A stretch of DNA of 5,267 nt, taken from the NCBI GenBank assembly GCA_016209995.1, contig JACQVC010000256.1:1-5267 (forward strand), in the 5' to 3' direction. Each line of letters starts with the position of its first letter. Position 1 is the stretch's first letter. Origin of the DNA: Gemmatimonadota bacterium (lineage in GTDB: Bacteria > Gemmatimonadota > Gemmatimonadetes > Longimicrobiales > Gaopeijiaceae). Made by a program: the position numbers and the translations under genes. The notes under the pieces are model-generated. The model ran no database searches and had not been told where the DNA came from. It was given only the letters and a program-made list of their open reading frames with translations. This document shows, in pieces, positions 1 through 5,267 of this stretch.

Positions 1-2
1 AC

Positions 3-1328
3 CTGCGCGCCTTCTTCCGCCGCTTCGATCTCGACAACGAGACCCCGGCCAGCCAGTGGCAGTACGCCACGCAAGACGCGAGCAACCTGAACGGCACGGT
101 GAGCTTCAAGAACAAGCGGATCAGCGTGCCCTACGCATGGGATCGGCAGAACGCCGGGATCGAGGCAACCTGGCGAGTCGGGTTGTGGAACGGCAGCATC
201 GGGCTGGGATTCGAGCGCGAGGATATTGGCCGGGAATACCGCGATGCCGACACTTCGGAGAACCTCGTGCGCGCGAGCTGGCGGGCCCGAGCGACGGAGT
301 GGCTCTCGCTTCGCGCCAAATACCTTTACGGCGATCGCGACGGCGGAACGTATGACTGGCACGTGACCAGCCAGAGCTACTGGTACGCGCCGGCGGACGT
401 GGGGACCGACAACGACAATCCACAGTTCACCTTCAGCAATCACGCTGATATGCGCCGCTACGACGTGTCCGATCGGCGGCGCGATCAGGTGGATCTGACC
501 GCCAGCCTGACGCCCGGCGCTGCGTTCTCTATCTCGACGACGGCCAGATTCCGGCGTGACGACTTCGCTTCCGATGTCCGTCCGAGCCAGCCATTGCTGG
601 CGACCACGCTTCCAGATCGCGAAGCGGCTACGCCGGGCGACCAGCTCGGTCTGCTGCGTTCCGAGCGGCGTCGGGTGAGCGTGGACGTTTTCTACGCGCC
701 CGCCGAGCGCTTCAGCTTGAACGCGTTCGTCGGCTGGGAAGCGGGTGACGCGGAGCAACGCGGGCTGGAGTTCAACGAGAACAACAAGCAGAATCCGAGC
801 GCCGTAGCGACCGCGGAGCTGGGGCCATGGACGCGCGCGACGAGCCAGTGGACGGCGGACAGCGAAGATCGGACACGGAACGCCGGCGTGGGTGGCACGT
901 TCGAGATCGTTCCCGGCCGCGTCTCGCTCTCGGCAGACTACACGCTCTCGCTGAGTCGGATCGACATCGAGTACCGCGGGTTCGGGGTAACGAACTGGAA
1001 CGGCGTGGCGTTTCCGGCGAACCACCAGTTCGCGTTCCAGACGCCGCCGGCCGTGCGGCACGATTCCCACGTAGCCAATACCCGCCTCGAGTTCCCGCTG
1101 GGAGGCAACGTGGAAATGCTCGTGGGCTACACGTACGACTACTATCGGATTCGCGACTGGCAGCAGGACGTCGAGGCGCAGTCGTTCGAGCCCGTGGGCA
1201 GTGAGTTCCTGCTGCGTGACACGTCCCGGTCGCACCAGTGGGGCAACCGGCTGTTTGAGATGGGGAGATACCTGGCGCCGAGCTACACAGCGCATGTGGG
1301 CCATGCGAGCTTCAGCTACCGCTTCTGA
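3..1328 (+). CDS. MtrB/PioB-family decaheme-associated outer-membrane beta-barrel protein, 3' part
   Basis: The reading frame is open from the left edge and ends at TGA 1326-1328, giving 441 visible residues. There is no stop or convincing start inside, so the N-terminus lies outside the window. The visible part looks like a large transmembrane barrel: alternating polar and aromatic strands joined by charged, Asp/Asn/Arg-rich loops, no cytoplasmic-type motif, and a C-terminus ending in Tyr-Arg-Phe, the terminal-Phe signature of outer-membrane barrels. Stretches such as YLYGDRDGGTYD (visible residues about 107-118), an ERFSLNAFVGWE-like strand and SLSADYTLSLSR resemble MtrB/PioB (DmsE-associated) proteins. 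Family members form the sheath through which a periplasmic decaheme cytochrome passes electrons across the outer membrane. Family proteins are usually about 650-850 residues, so one third to one half is missing. The alternative is another large barrel such as a TonB receptor, but no plug domain is visible. The assignment is from pattern recognition, without a profile search. Confidence 0.8.
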   Translation: MRAFFRRFDLDNETPASQWQYATQDASNLNGTVSFKNKRISVPYAWDRQNAGIEATWRVGLWNGSIGLGFEREDIGREYRDADTSENLVRASWRARATEWLSLRAKYLYGDRDGGTYDWHVTSQSYWYAPADVGTDNDNPQFTFSNHADMRRYDVSDRRRDQVDLTASLTPGAAFSISTTARFRRDDFASDVRPSQPLLATTLPDREAATPGDQLGLLRSERRRVSVDVFYAPAERFSLNAFVGWEAGDAEQRGLEFNENNKQNPSAVATAELGPWTRATSQWTADSEDRTRNAGVGGTFEIVPGRVSLSADYTLSLSRIDIEYRGFGVTNWNGVAFPANHQFAFQTPPAVRHDSHVANTRLEFPLGGNVEMLVGYTYDYYRIRDWQQDVEAQSFEPVGSEFLLRDTSRSHQWGNRLFEMGRYLAPSYTAHVGHASFSYRF

Positions 1329-1487
1329 TTCACGTTCGTAGCGGTAACGCTTCAGAACTTGGCGGCACCATGTCCAGCCGCACGAGACGCTCAGCGTGGA
1401 CGCCGTGGGAGGTACAGGCAGCCATCCGCCCCGGGAGGCCTGCCCGAGTAAGTGGGGCGGCCGCACTCCCCTAACCGAACAGGCTCC
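1329..1487. other. Convergent intergenic gap without a clear terminator
   Basis: This is the 159-bp space between the stop of the barrel gene (+) and the stop of the response regulator (-). It has only weak dyads: AGCG-GTAA-CGCT at 1340-1351 and ACGCT-C-AGCGT at 1387-1397. Neither is followed by a T-run on either strand, so I see no intrinsic terminator. No coding potential or repeat was recognised. Confidence 0.6.
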
Positions 1488-1504
1488 CTACGGTCGCGCC
1501 GTAG
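1488..1504. repeat. Perfect inverted repeat over the regulator stop codon
   Basis: CTACGG (1488-1493) and CCGTAG (1499-1504) are perfect 6-bp arms around a TCGCG loop. The left arm includes the TAG stop of the response regulator, read on the minus strand. In that mRNA the hairpin would form at the very end of the coding region. It is followed by AGGGAGCC rather than a U-tract, so it is not a canonical intrinsic terminator. It could help 3'-end stability or Rho-linked termination, or be chance. Confidence 0.4.
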
Positions 1505-2870
1505 CGCCGTCGATCCCGTATTTCTCGAGACGGTAGCGCAGCGTATCGCGAGACAGTCCCAGGAGCCTTGCGGCGCCGGTTTTGTTTCCGGCGGTGCGCT
1601 CGAGAGCCTGGCAGATCAGCTCGCGCTCCAGGTCGTCCAGGCTGACGCCTGCCGGCGGGAGCACAAAGGTCCGTTCGCCGTGTTCCGGGACGCTGCGCAA
1701 CCGCGGCGGCAAGTGCGACACGTCAATGATCTCCGCATCTTCCAGCAGGACGATGCGCTCGAGGATGTTGCGAAGCTCGCGGGCATTGCCGGGCCAGTCG
1801 TAATGCTCGAGGGCGCGGAGCGCGTCGGCCGAGAGGTGCCGCTGCGGTAGACGCAGCTCGTGACAGAGGAGGTCCACGAAGTGAAGCGCCAGTGGGGCGA
1901 TGTCCTCCGGGCGCTCGCGTAGCGGAGGGAGGTGTACGAGCACCACGTTCAGCCGGTAGAACAGGTCTTCGCGGAAGTCGCCAGACGCGACCGCCTTCTC
2001 GATGTCCCGATTCGTCGCGGTGATCACGTGCACGTCGAGGGACAAGTCGCGTATACCGCCCACTCGCCGCAGTGCGTGGTTTTCCAGGAAATGCAGCAGC
2101 TTCGCCTGGACGCTTTTCGGCATGTCGCCGATCTCATCCAGGAAGATCGTCCCCCGATCGGCCAGCTCGAACAGCCCCCGCTTCTGCCCGCGGGCGTCCG
2201 TGAAGGCGCCCGCCTCATGGCCGAACAACTCGCTTTCCACGAGGTTCTCCGGCAGTGCCGTGCAGTTCACGTGGATGAAGGGAAACGCCTGCCGGGGTCC
2301 GCGAGCGTGAATGGCCCGCGCCACCACGTCTTTGCCGGTCCCGCTCTCTCCGCGGATCAGTACGTTCGCGGGACTCCCCTTGATGCCGAGCCGCGTGATC
2401 AGCTCGGCGACTTTGCGCATGGCGTAGGAACGGCCCACCAGCACCACGTCGGAGAACTGCCAGCGATATCCTTCGCGGTCCTGGTCGAGCTCCCGGCGCA
2501 GCAGACGCGTCTCGAGCGCCTGCTCGATCAACAGCAGGAGCTCGGGGAGCTGGATCGGTTTCTCCAGAAAATGGTGAGCGCCCGCCCGCACGGCAGCCAC
2601 TGCCGTCTCCACCTCGCCGTACGCCGTGATCATGATCACCGGCAGCGTGGGGTCCAACGCCCTGATCCGGGGCAGCAAGTCGAGCCCTGACGCGTCCGGG
2701 AGGCGGAGGTCCAGCAAGATCAGGTCCGCCGGCTCACGCTCGAGGGCGCTCAGGAGCGTGGTTCCATCCGCCACGCCCTCGGCGGCGTAGCCCTCCTCGC
2801 GCAGATGCTCCTCCAGCCAGAGCCGGATCAGCATCTCGTCGTCACAGACCAGAACTCGTCCCTTGCTCAT
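1488..2870 (-). CDS. Sigma-54-dependent NtrC-family response regulator (REC-AAA+-Fis HTH)
   Basis: This 460-residue protein has the standard length and order of an NtrC-family enhancer-binding activator. REC domain, residues 5-120: acidic pair D10/D11, phospho-acceptor D54, T82 and K104. AAA+ sigma-54 interaction domain, about 142-375: Walker A GESGTGKD (174-181), Walker B FLDE (243-246), sensor I ATNRD (285-289), arginine-finger candidates R300 and R306, and sensor II R364 in WPGNARELRN. The sigma-54 contact loop reads GAFTDA (221-226) instead of the usual GAFTGA. A Fis-type helix-turn-helix fills about 415-452 (NKTGAARLLGLSRDTLRYRL). Phosphorylation should drive oligomerisation, binding to upstream enhancers and ATP-driven opening of sigma-54 promoters. 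The ATG overlaps the kinase stop by 4 nt and has an AAGGTGG ribosome site, so the start is secure. The partner is the kinase just upstream. Targets are inferred from sites at 4858-5267. All catalytic residues are present. Confidence 0.96.
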   Translation of the reverse strand: MSKGRVLVCDDEMLIRLWLEEHLREEGYAAEGVADGTTLLSALEREPADLILLDLRLPDASGLDLLPRIRALDPTLPVIMITAYGEVETAVAAVRAGAHHFLEKPIQLPELLLLIEQALETRLLRRELDQDREGYRWQFSDVVLVGRSYAMRKVAELITRLGIKGSPANVLIRGESGTGKDVVARAIHARGPRQAFPFIHVNCTALPENLVESELFGHEAGAFTDARGQKRGLFELADRGTIFLDEIGDMPKSVQAKLLHFLENHALRRVGGIRDLSLDVHVITATNRDIEKAVASGDFREDLFYRLNVVLVHLPPLRERPEDIAPLALHFVDLLCHELRLPQRHLSADALRALEHYDWPGNARELRNILERIVLLEDAEIIDVSHLPPRLRSVPEHGERTFVLPPAGVSLDDLERELICQALERTAGNKTGAARLLGLSRDTLRYRLEKYGIDGATARP

Positions 2871-4804
2871 GGTGCCACCTTAGACGCGCCGACTTCCGCC
2901 AGGCTCACGGGTTTGCGGCCCACGGGCAGGAGCACGGTGAACGCGCTTCCCTTCCCCACCTCGCTCTCGACGTCCAGCCGACCTCCGTGTCTCTCCACGA
3001 TCTCGCGAGTGATGGAAAGGCCGAGGCCGGTTCCCGTGTGACGAGTAGTGAAGAAGGGTTTGAAGATATGCGGCAACTCGGCGGACGGGATCCCGCGGCC
3101 GGTATCCGCGACGCGAAACTCGATGTTCTCGTCCTGCTCACACGTGCTGGCCGTAATGTGTCCGTCCCGCGCGGTGGCCTGCACCGCGTTCATGAGGAGG
3201 TTCACCAGAGCCTGGCAGAGCAGATCCTCGTCCACCAGGAGCTGCGGAGCAGACGGGTCCAGCCGGATGTCGACCAGGACGCCGGCGCGCTCGGCGGCCG
3301 GCTGCACGAGCCGAACCGCACGCTGGAGGATATGATTCGCATCACCAGGCGCGAGCGTGGGCATGGCGGGACGCGCGAAGGCGAGCAGATCGTGAACGGC
3401 CGCGCCGATCCGCGAGAGCTGCCGCGTCATCTCCTCGATAATGGGCGCCAGCTCGCGATCTTCGCCCAGTCGGCGCTTCACCATATCGAGGCCGCTGGAG
3501 ATCCCCACGACGGGATTCTTGATCTCGTGGGCGACGCCGCTGGCCAGCTCGCCCACCGTGGCGAGCTGCTGCGCTCGCTCGATCTCGCGCTGGTGAAGCT
3601 CACGAACCCGGGCCGACGTGCGCGCCAGTTCGGCCGTCATCTCGTTGAAGGTGTGGCCCAACTCGCCGATCTCATCCTGCTCATTCACCTGGACGCTCAC
3701 GTTCAGATGGCCTCGGGCCACTTGCCGGGCCGCGTCCACCAGTCGGCGTACCGGGGCGACGATGCCGTCAGCCACGAACCAGGCCGCGCCCGCCACCAGG
3801 AACACGAAAAGTAGGGCCAAAAACATGGCCGTACGGCGGAGATCGTAGAGTCCGCCCAGGGCCTCGTTCATGGGAACTTCTGTGATCACGCGCCACGACT
3901 GACCGGGGACTGCGGCGCTCGTCCCGATGACCTCGACTCCGAGACCGTCACGGTAATGAGCCGAGGACACGGCCCGGGCGACGAGCGGCGTCGGCAGCGG
4001 CCGCCCGTAATCCACAACGCCTTGGGGGTGCGACACGAACAGCGGCCGTCCCTGAGCGTCCACGATGAACGTCTCGACGCTGCCCGCAGTGCGCTCCGCG
4101 ATCTGGAAGAACTGCCGCGAACCGTCAAGGCTGACAGAGCCGCCCAGATACCCAGCCACCGTGCCGTCCAGCCGCACCACGGGCACGAGTAGGCGCAAGA
4201 GCGGCCCGCCGTCGTCTTCCGAGAGGGACGCCGTCACGACGAACGGCGCTGCATCCAGGGGCCGCACTTCCTCATCCAGAAGTCCCGGAGGCGTTCCACT
4301 CCAGGCCACAACCTCCCCATGCGGCGCAAGGAGATAGAGGGCCTCGAATACGCCGAGCTCGGTTTGCTTGCGCCCGAGGTAAGCCTCGAGGCTGGCGCGG
4401 TTCGCCACGGCCTCCATCCGTGCGGCCGGAGTGCTTTGTCCTTCGTCCCCGCGACCGGACCCCGGCACGACCGACTCCCCAGGCCCGCGCCCGACTCGGA
4501 TGCCCGCGGCAAGAAACTCATTCCCCGCCGCGATCGCATCCAGGTAGTGGGCATGTCGCTCGACCTGATTCCGCACGTGTACAGCGGTCATTTGGGTAAG
4601 GGCATCGAGGTACCGGTGCACCAGGTCCTGGATCAGTGCCTGGCTGCGCAGATAGCCCAGCATGTTCGAGCCGAAGAGCGGAATCAGCGAAAGCAGCAGA
4701 AACCACACGAGCAGCCGGCGGCTCAGACCGCGACCGATACCTCCCCGCGGCGCCGCAACACTGCTGTTCTGCGTCACCTCCTCGGGCCGATCTTCGCGTT
4801 CCAT
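2867..4804 (-). CDS. Membrane sensor histidine kinase (double-Cache-like sensor, HAMP, HisKA, HATPase)
   Basis: A 645-residue NtrB/AtoS/ZraS-type kinase. A basic N-terminus (GRGLSRR) precedes TM1 (about 30-50). A periplasmic region of about 270 residues follows, with long helix, YLL-x-PHGEVVAWSG (about 157-169), a LLVPVVRLDGTVAGYLGG strand set (206-223) and FIVDAQGRPLFVS (246-258), typical of dCache PAS-like folds. TM2 is about 325-347, HAMP about 348-395. The H-box GVAHEIKNP has the phosphorylated histidine at H426. The HATPase has N-box N535/N539, G1 DTGRGIP (567-573), F-box FKPFF (581-585) and G2 GTGLGL (591-596), all intact. It should autophosphorylate on periplasmic ligand binding and pass phosphate to D54 of the regulator; the ligand cannot be read. 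An in-frame ATG at 4849 would add 15 residues, but has no spaced Shine-Dalgarno. The 4804 ATG has GGGGAG 8 nt upstream and fits the predicted sigma-54 start point near 4847. The sensor carries a Gly/Ser-rich hydrophilic insert (about 103-130). Confidence 0.93.
   Translation of the reverse strand: MEREDRPEEVTQNSSVAAPRGGIGRGLSRRLLVWFLLLSLIPLFGSNMLGYLRSQALIQDLVHRYLDALTQMTAVHVRNQVERHAHYLDAIAAGNEFLAAGIRVGRGPGESVVPGSGRGDEGQSTPAARMEAVANRASLEAYLGRKQTELGVFEALYLLAPHGEVVAWSGTPPGLLDEEVRPLDAAPFVVTASLSEDDGGPLLRLLVPVVRLDGTVAGYLGGSVSLDGSRQFFQIAERTAGSVETFIVDAQGRPLFVSHPQGVVDYGRPLPTPLVARAVSSAHYRDGLGVEVIGTSAAVPGQSWRVITEVPMNEALGGLYDLRRTAMFLALLFVFLVAGAAWFVADGIVAPVRRLVDAARQVARGHLNVSVQVNEQDEIGELGHTFNEMTAELARTSARVRELHQREIERAQQLATVGELASGVAHEIKNPVVGISSGLDMVKRRLGEDRELAPIIEEMTRQLSRIGAAVHDLLAFARPAMPTLAPGDANHILQRAVRLVQPAAERAGVLVDIRLDPSAPQLLVDEDLLCQALVNLLMNAVQATARDGHITASTCEQDENIEFRVADTGRGIPSAELPHIFKPFFTTRHTGTGLGLSITREIVERHGGRLDVESEVGKGSAFTVLLPVGRKPVSLAEVGASKVAP
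2875..2881 (-). promoter_or_regulatory. Ribosome binding site of the response regulator
   Basis: AAGGTGG on the minus strand lies 4 nt before the regulator ATG (2870-2868), inside the last codons of the kinase gene. With the ATGA stop-start overlap it supports both the chosen start and translational coupling of kinase and regulator. Confidence 0.75.
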
Positions 4805-4812
4805 GCCACGAT

Positions 4813-4818
4813 CTCCCC
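4813..4818 (-). promoter_or_regulatory. Ribosome binding site deciding the kinase start
   Basis: GGGGAG on the minus strand is 8 nt upstream of the ATG at 4804-4802. The longer candidate start (ATG 4849-4847) is directly preceded by GGGG with no spacer, which is poor for initiation. This favours the 645-residue product over the 660-residue one. Confidence 0.6.
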
Positions 4819-4857
4819 AACGCTCGCTGAGAGACGTTGCGCTTGACATCCCCGTGT

Positions 4858-4874
4858 CGCAAGTTTCGGACCGA
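4858..4874 (-). promoter_or_regulatory. Candidate sigma-54 (-24/-12) promoter of the kinase-regulator operon
   Basis: The minus strand reads TCGGTCCGAAACTTGCG. It has invariant GG (4872-4871) and GC (4860-4859) separated by exactly 10 nt, with TTGC at the -12 box. By my count it matches 10 of the 14 informative positions of YTGGCACGRNNNTTGCW. Transcription would start near 4847, giving a leader of about 43 nt before the 4804 ATG and its ribosome site. Since the operon encodes a sigma-54 activator, positive autoregulation is the natural reading. This is inference from sequence only. Confidence 0.55.
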
Positions 4875-4876
4875 CG

Positions 4877-4904
4877 ATCTTAGATTTTCGTAAAACGTTA
4901 TCCA
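4877..4904 (-). promoter_or_regulatory. Weak sigma-70-like promoter candidate for the kinase operon
   Basis: On the minus strand TGGATA (4904-4899) and TAAGAT (4882-4877) each match 4 of 6 consensus bases of the -35 and -10 hexamers, with a 16-nt spacer. It would start near 4870 and could give basal expression, also allowing the ATG at 4849. It lies in an AT-rich stretch, where such partial matches are common, so it is only a possibility. Confidence 0.2.
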
Positions 4905-4919
4905 GTCATCATTTAGTAC
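4880..4919. other. AT-rich stretch between promoter and enhancer-like sites
   Basis: Only about 12 of 40 bases are G or C, far below the surrounding DNA. It covers about -33 to -72 relative to the predicted sigma-54 start at 4847. That is where sigma-54 promoters often carry an IHF site or intrinsically bent DNA that lets the activator loop onto the polymerase. I do not see a good match to the IHF consensus, so intrinsic flexibility is more likely than a specific site. Confidence 0.4.
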
Positions 4920-4936
4920 GTCGGGGCAGGCTTCGA

Positions 4937-4954
4937 GTGGGGCAATTCGCGCCC
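4937..4954 (+). promoter_or_regulatory. Candidate activator-binding palindrome, left pair, proximal site
   Basis: GTGGGGCAATTCGCGCCC matches the reverse complement of 4981-4998 at 15 of 18 positions. It is itself an imperfect dyad (GGGGC...GCCCC). Its centre is about 98 bp upstream of the predicted kinase-operon start, a normal distance for an NtrC-type enhancer. Binding by the regulator encoded in this window is inferred. Confidence 0.45.
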
Positions 4955-4980
4955 CCCGCGCGATCGTGGTACCTGGTGGA

Positions 4981-4998
4981 GTGGGCGAAATGCCCCAC
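4981..4998 (-). promoter_or_regulatory. Candidate activator-binding palindrome, left pair, distal site
   Basis: The plus strand reads GTGGGCGAAATGCCCCAC, with 5-bp outer arms GTGGG/CCCAC. Its reverse complement is the close partner of 4937-4954, centred 44 bp away (about four helical turns, the same DNA face). It lies about 142 bp upstream of the predicted kinase-operon start. A pair of phased dyads is the usual enhancer arrangement for this regulator family. Confidence 0.45.
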
Positions 4999-5131
4999 CT
5001 CCCGAGCGCGTTCCCCGCCGAGGGTCCGAGAGCCAGGGAGCCCGGGGCGTGGTAGGTGCGCTCGCGCTTCTCGATACCGCGATCGCAGCCCAAGAGGACG
5101 CGTTGGGTTTCTCGCCTGACGCCTTGTGGTC

Positions 5132-5149
5132 ACGGGGGTAATCCCCCGA
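5132..5149. promoter_or_regulatory. Candidate activator-binding palindrome, right pair, distal site
   Basis: CGGGGG-TAAT-CCCCCG (5133-5148) is a perfect inverted repeat with 6-bp arms. On the minus strand it matches the 4981-4998 site at 11 of 18 positions, mostly the GGGG and CCC blocks. That makes it the weakest of the four by sequence, though the best dyad. Its centre is about 138 bp upstream of the start point predicted from 5251-5267, and about 44 bp from the next site. As RNA it would be a stable hairpin. Confidence 0.35.
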
Positions 5150-5175
5150 AACCGCGGAAAGGGACACGACCCGGA

Positions 5176-5193
5176 TTGGGTGAAAACCCCCAG
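5176..5193 (-). promoter_or_regulatory. Candidate activator-binding palindrome, right pair, proximal site
   Basis: The plus strand reads TTGGGTGAAAACCCCCAG and shares TGGG, GAAA and CCCCA with the 4981-4998 site (13 of 18 positions). The centre is about 94 bp upstream of the start point predicted from the right-hand sigma-54 element, mirroring the left pair. It also contains GGGT-GAAA-ACCC, which in RNA would be a short stem with a GNRA tetraloop. Confidence 0.4.
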
Positions 5194-5218
5194 GCGCCCC
5201 CACGCGGGCGGGGGTCGC
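5194..5218. repeat. GC-rich inverted repeat
   Basis: GCGCCCCC (5194-5201) can pair with GGGGG-T-CGC (5210-5218): 8 bp with one bulged T and an 8-nt loop. There is no T-tract after it on the plus strand. It does not share the GGGG-n-TTC pattern of the neighbouring dyads. It sits about 72 bp upstream of the predicted right-hand start point and may be another protein site or only a product of local G/C runs. Confidence 0.3.
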
Positions 5219-5250
5219 GAGAGGCCTCAGGAGTCGCATGGGCAAAATGT

Positions 5251-5267
5251 TAGGCCCGTTCCTTGCA
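5251..5267 (+). promoter_or_regulatory. Candidate sigma-54 (-24/-12) promoter for a gene beyond the right edge
   Basis: TAGGCCCGTTCCTTGCA contains GG (5253-5254) and GC (5265-5266) exactly 10 nt apart, with TTGCA at the -12 box. By my count it matches 11 of 14 informative positions of YTGGCACGRNNNTTGCW. The predicted start, near 5278, is just outside the window, so the driven gene cannot be seen. It is divergent from the two-component operon, making it a likely direct target of that regulator. Confidence 0.55.

Larger units (their letters stand above)
4805..5267. other. Long non-coding control region upstream of the kinase operon
   Basis: About 460 bp with no ORF that looks like a protein: all open frames here give Arg/Pro/Gly-rich low-complexity translations typical of GC-rich shadows. 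It holds a candidate sigma-54 promoter at each end pointing outward, an AT-rich stretch next to the left one, four related G/C palindromes in two pairs, and a longer GC hairpin. The layout suggests divergent transcription, with the second gene beyond the right edge. Confidence 0.6.

Noticed and set aside
827..1204. 125-codon plus-strand frame inside the barrel gene
   Set aside because: It is Arg-rich and in an alternate frame of the MtrB-like gene, with no independent start signal or domain.
1488..1504. Hairpin at the regulator stop considered as an intrinsic terminator
   Set aside because: The 6-bp stem is not followed by a T-run on either strand. It is kept only as an inverted repeat.
1932..2690. 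252-codon plus-strand frame opposite the response regulator
   Set aside because: It is antisense to a gene whose domains are unmistakable, and its His/Arg/Gln-rich translation is what the complement of such a gene gives.
4941..4957. A third GG-N10-GC element with TTGC on the minus strand
   Set aside because: It matches only about 8 of 14 informative positions, comes from a run of Gs, and overlaps the well-matched palindrome at 4937-4954.
4518..5093. 191-codon minus-strand open frame covering the kinase 5' end and the control region
   Set aside because: It overlaps the kinase in another frame. The translation is Arg/Gly/Ala-rich without domain or signal features, and it crosses the promoter region. 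Typical GC-rich shadow.
5100..5118. TTGGGTTTCTCGCC considered as a fifth copy of the palindrome motif
   Set aside because: It aligns only with gaps and lacks the second arm at the right spacing.
5100..5220. Known riboswitch classes (c-di-GMP-I, cobalamin) considered for the stem-rich stretch
   Set aside because: The conserved core sequences of these classes that I can recall are absent; only generic short stems are present.
5238..5267. Possible gene start ATG at 5238 with AGGAG 4 nt upstream, reading MGKMLGPFLA to the window edge
   Set aside because: Only ten codons are visible and the ribosome-site spacing is short. It conflicts with the sigma-54 element in the same bases, whose start point would fall after the ATG. 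It cannot be decided without sequence to the right; it is the main alternative to the right-hand promoter.

Overview
The window is GC-rich (roughly 60-65% by eye) with densely packed genes. It contains the end of a decaheme-cytochrome-associated outer-membrane beta-barrel gene (MtrB/PioB type) and a complete NtrB/NtrC-style two-component system. MtrB-type porin, sigma-54 signalling and high GC together suggest a Gram-negative environmental bacterium with metal- or electrode-linked respiration. Acidobacteriota, Gemmatimonadota or a former deltaproteobacterial lineage would fit, but the sequence alone does not settle the phylum.

Layout. Positions 3-1328 (+): 3' part of the MtrB/PioB-like barrel gene, cut by the left edge. 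Positions 1329-1487: short convergent gap with no convincing terminator. Positions 1488-2870 (-): sigma-54-dependent response regulator with REC, AAA+ and Fis-type HTH domains. Positions 2867-4804 (-): membrane sensor histidine kinase with a double-Cache-like periplasmic sensor, HAMP, HisKA and HATPase domains. The kinase comes first in transcription and overlaps the regulator by 4 nt (ATGA), so the two form one translationally coupled operon. Positions 4805-5267: about 460 bp without a supported gene.

The non-coding right end is the most interesting part. It has a candidate sigma-54 promoter at each end: one at 4858-4874 (-) pointing at the kinase operon, and one in the last 17 bases (5251-5267, +) pointing at an unseen gene to the right. 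Between them lie four GGGG/CCCC-type imperfect palindromes. Two sit about 98 and 142 bp upstream of the left predicted start point, and two about 94 and 138 bp upstream of the right one. This looks like a divergent, enhancer-driven control region.

Working model (inference): the kinase senses a periplasmic ligand and phosphorylates the regulator. The regulator binds the paired palindromes and activates both its own operon and the divergent gene through sigma-54. Whether it also controls the MtrB-like gene cannot be seen, because that gene's promoter lies outside the window.
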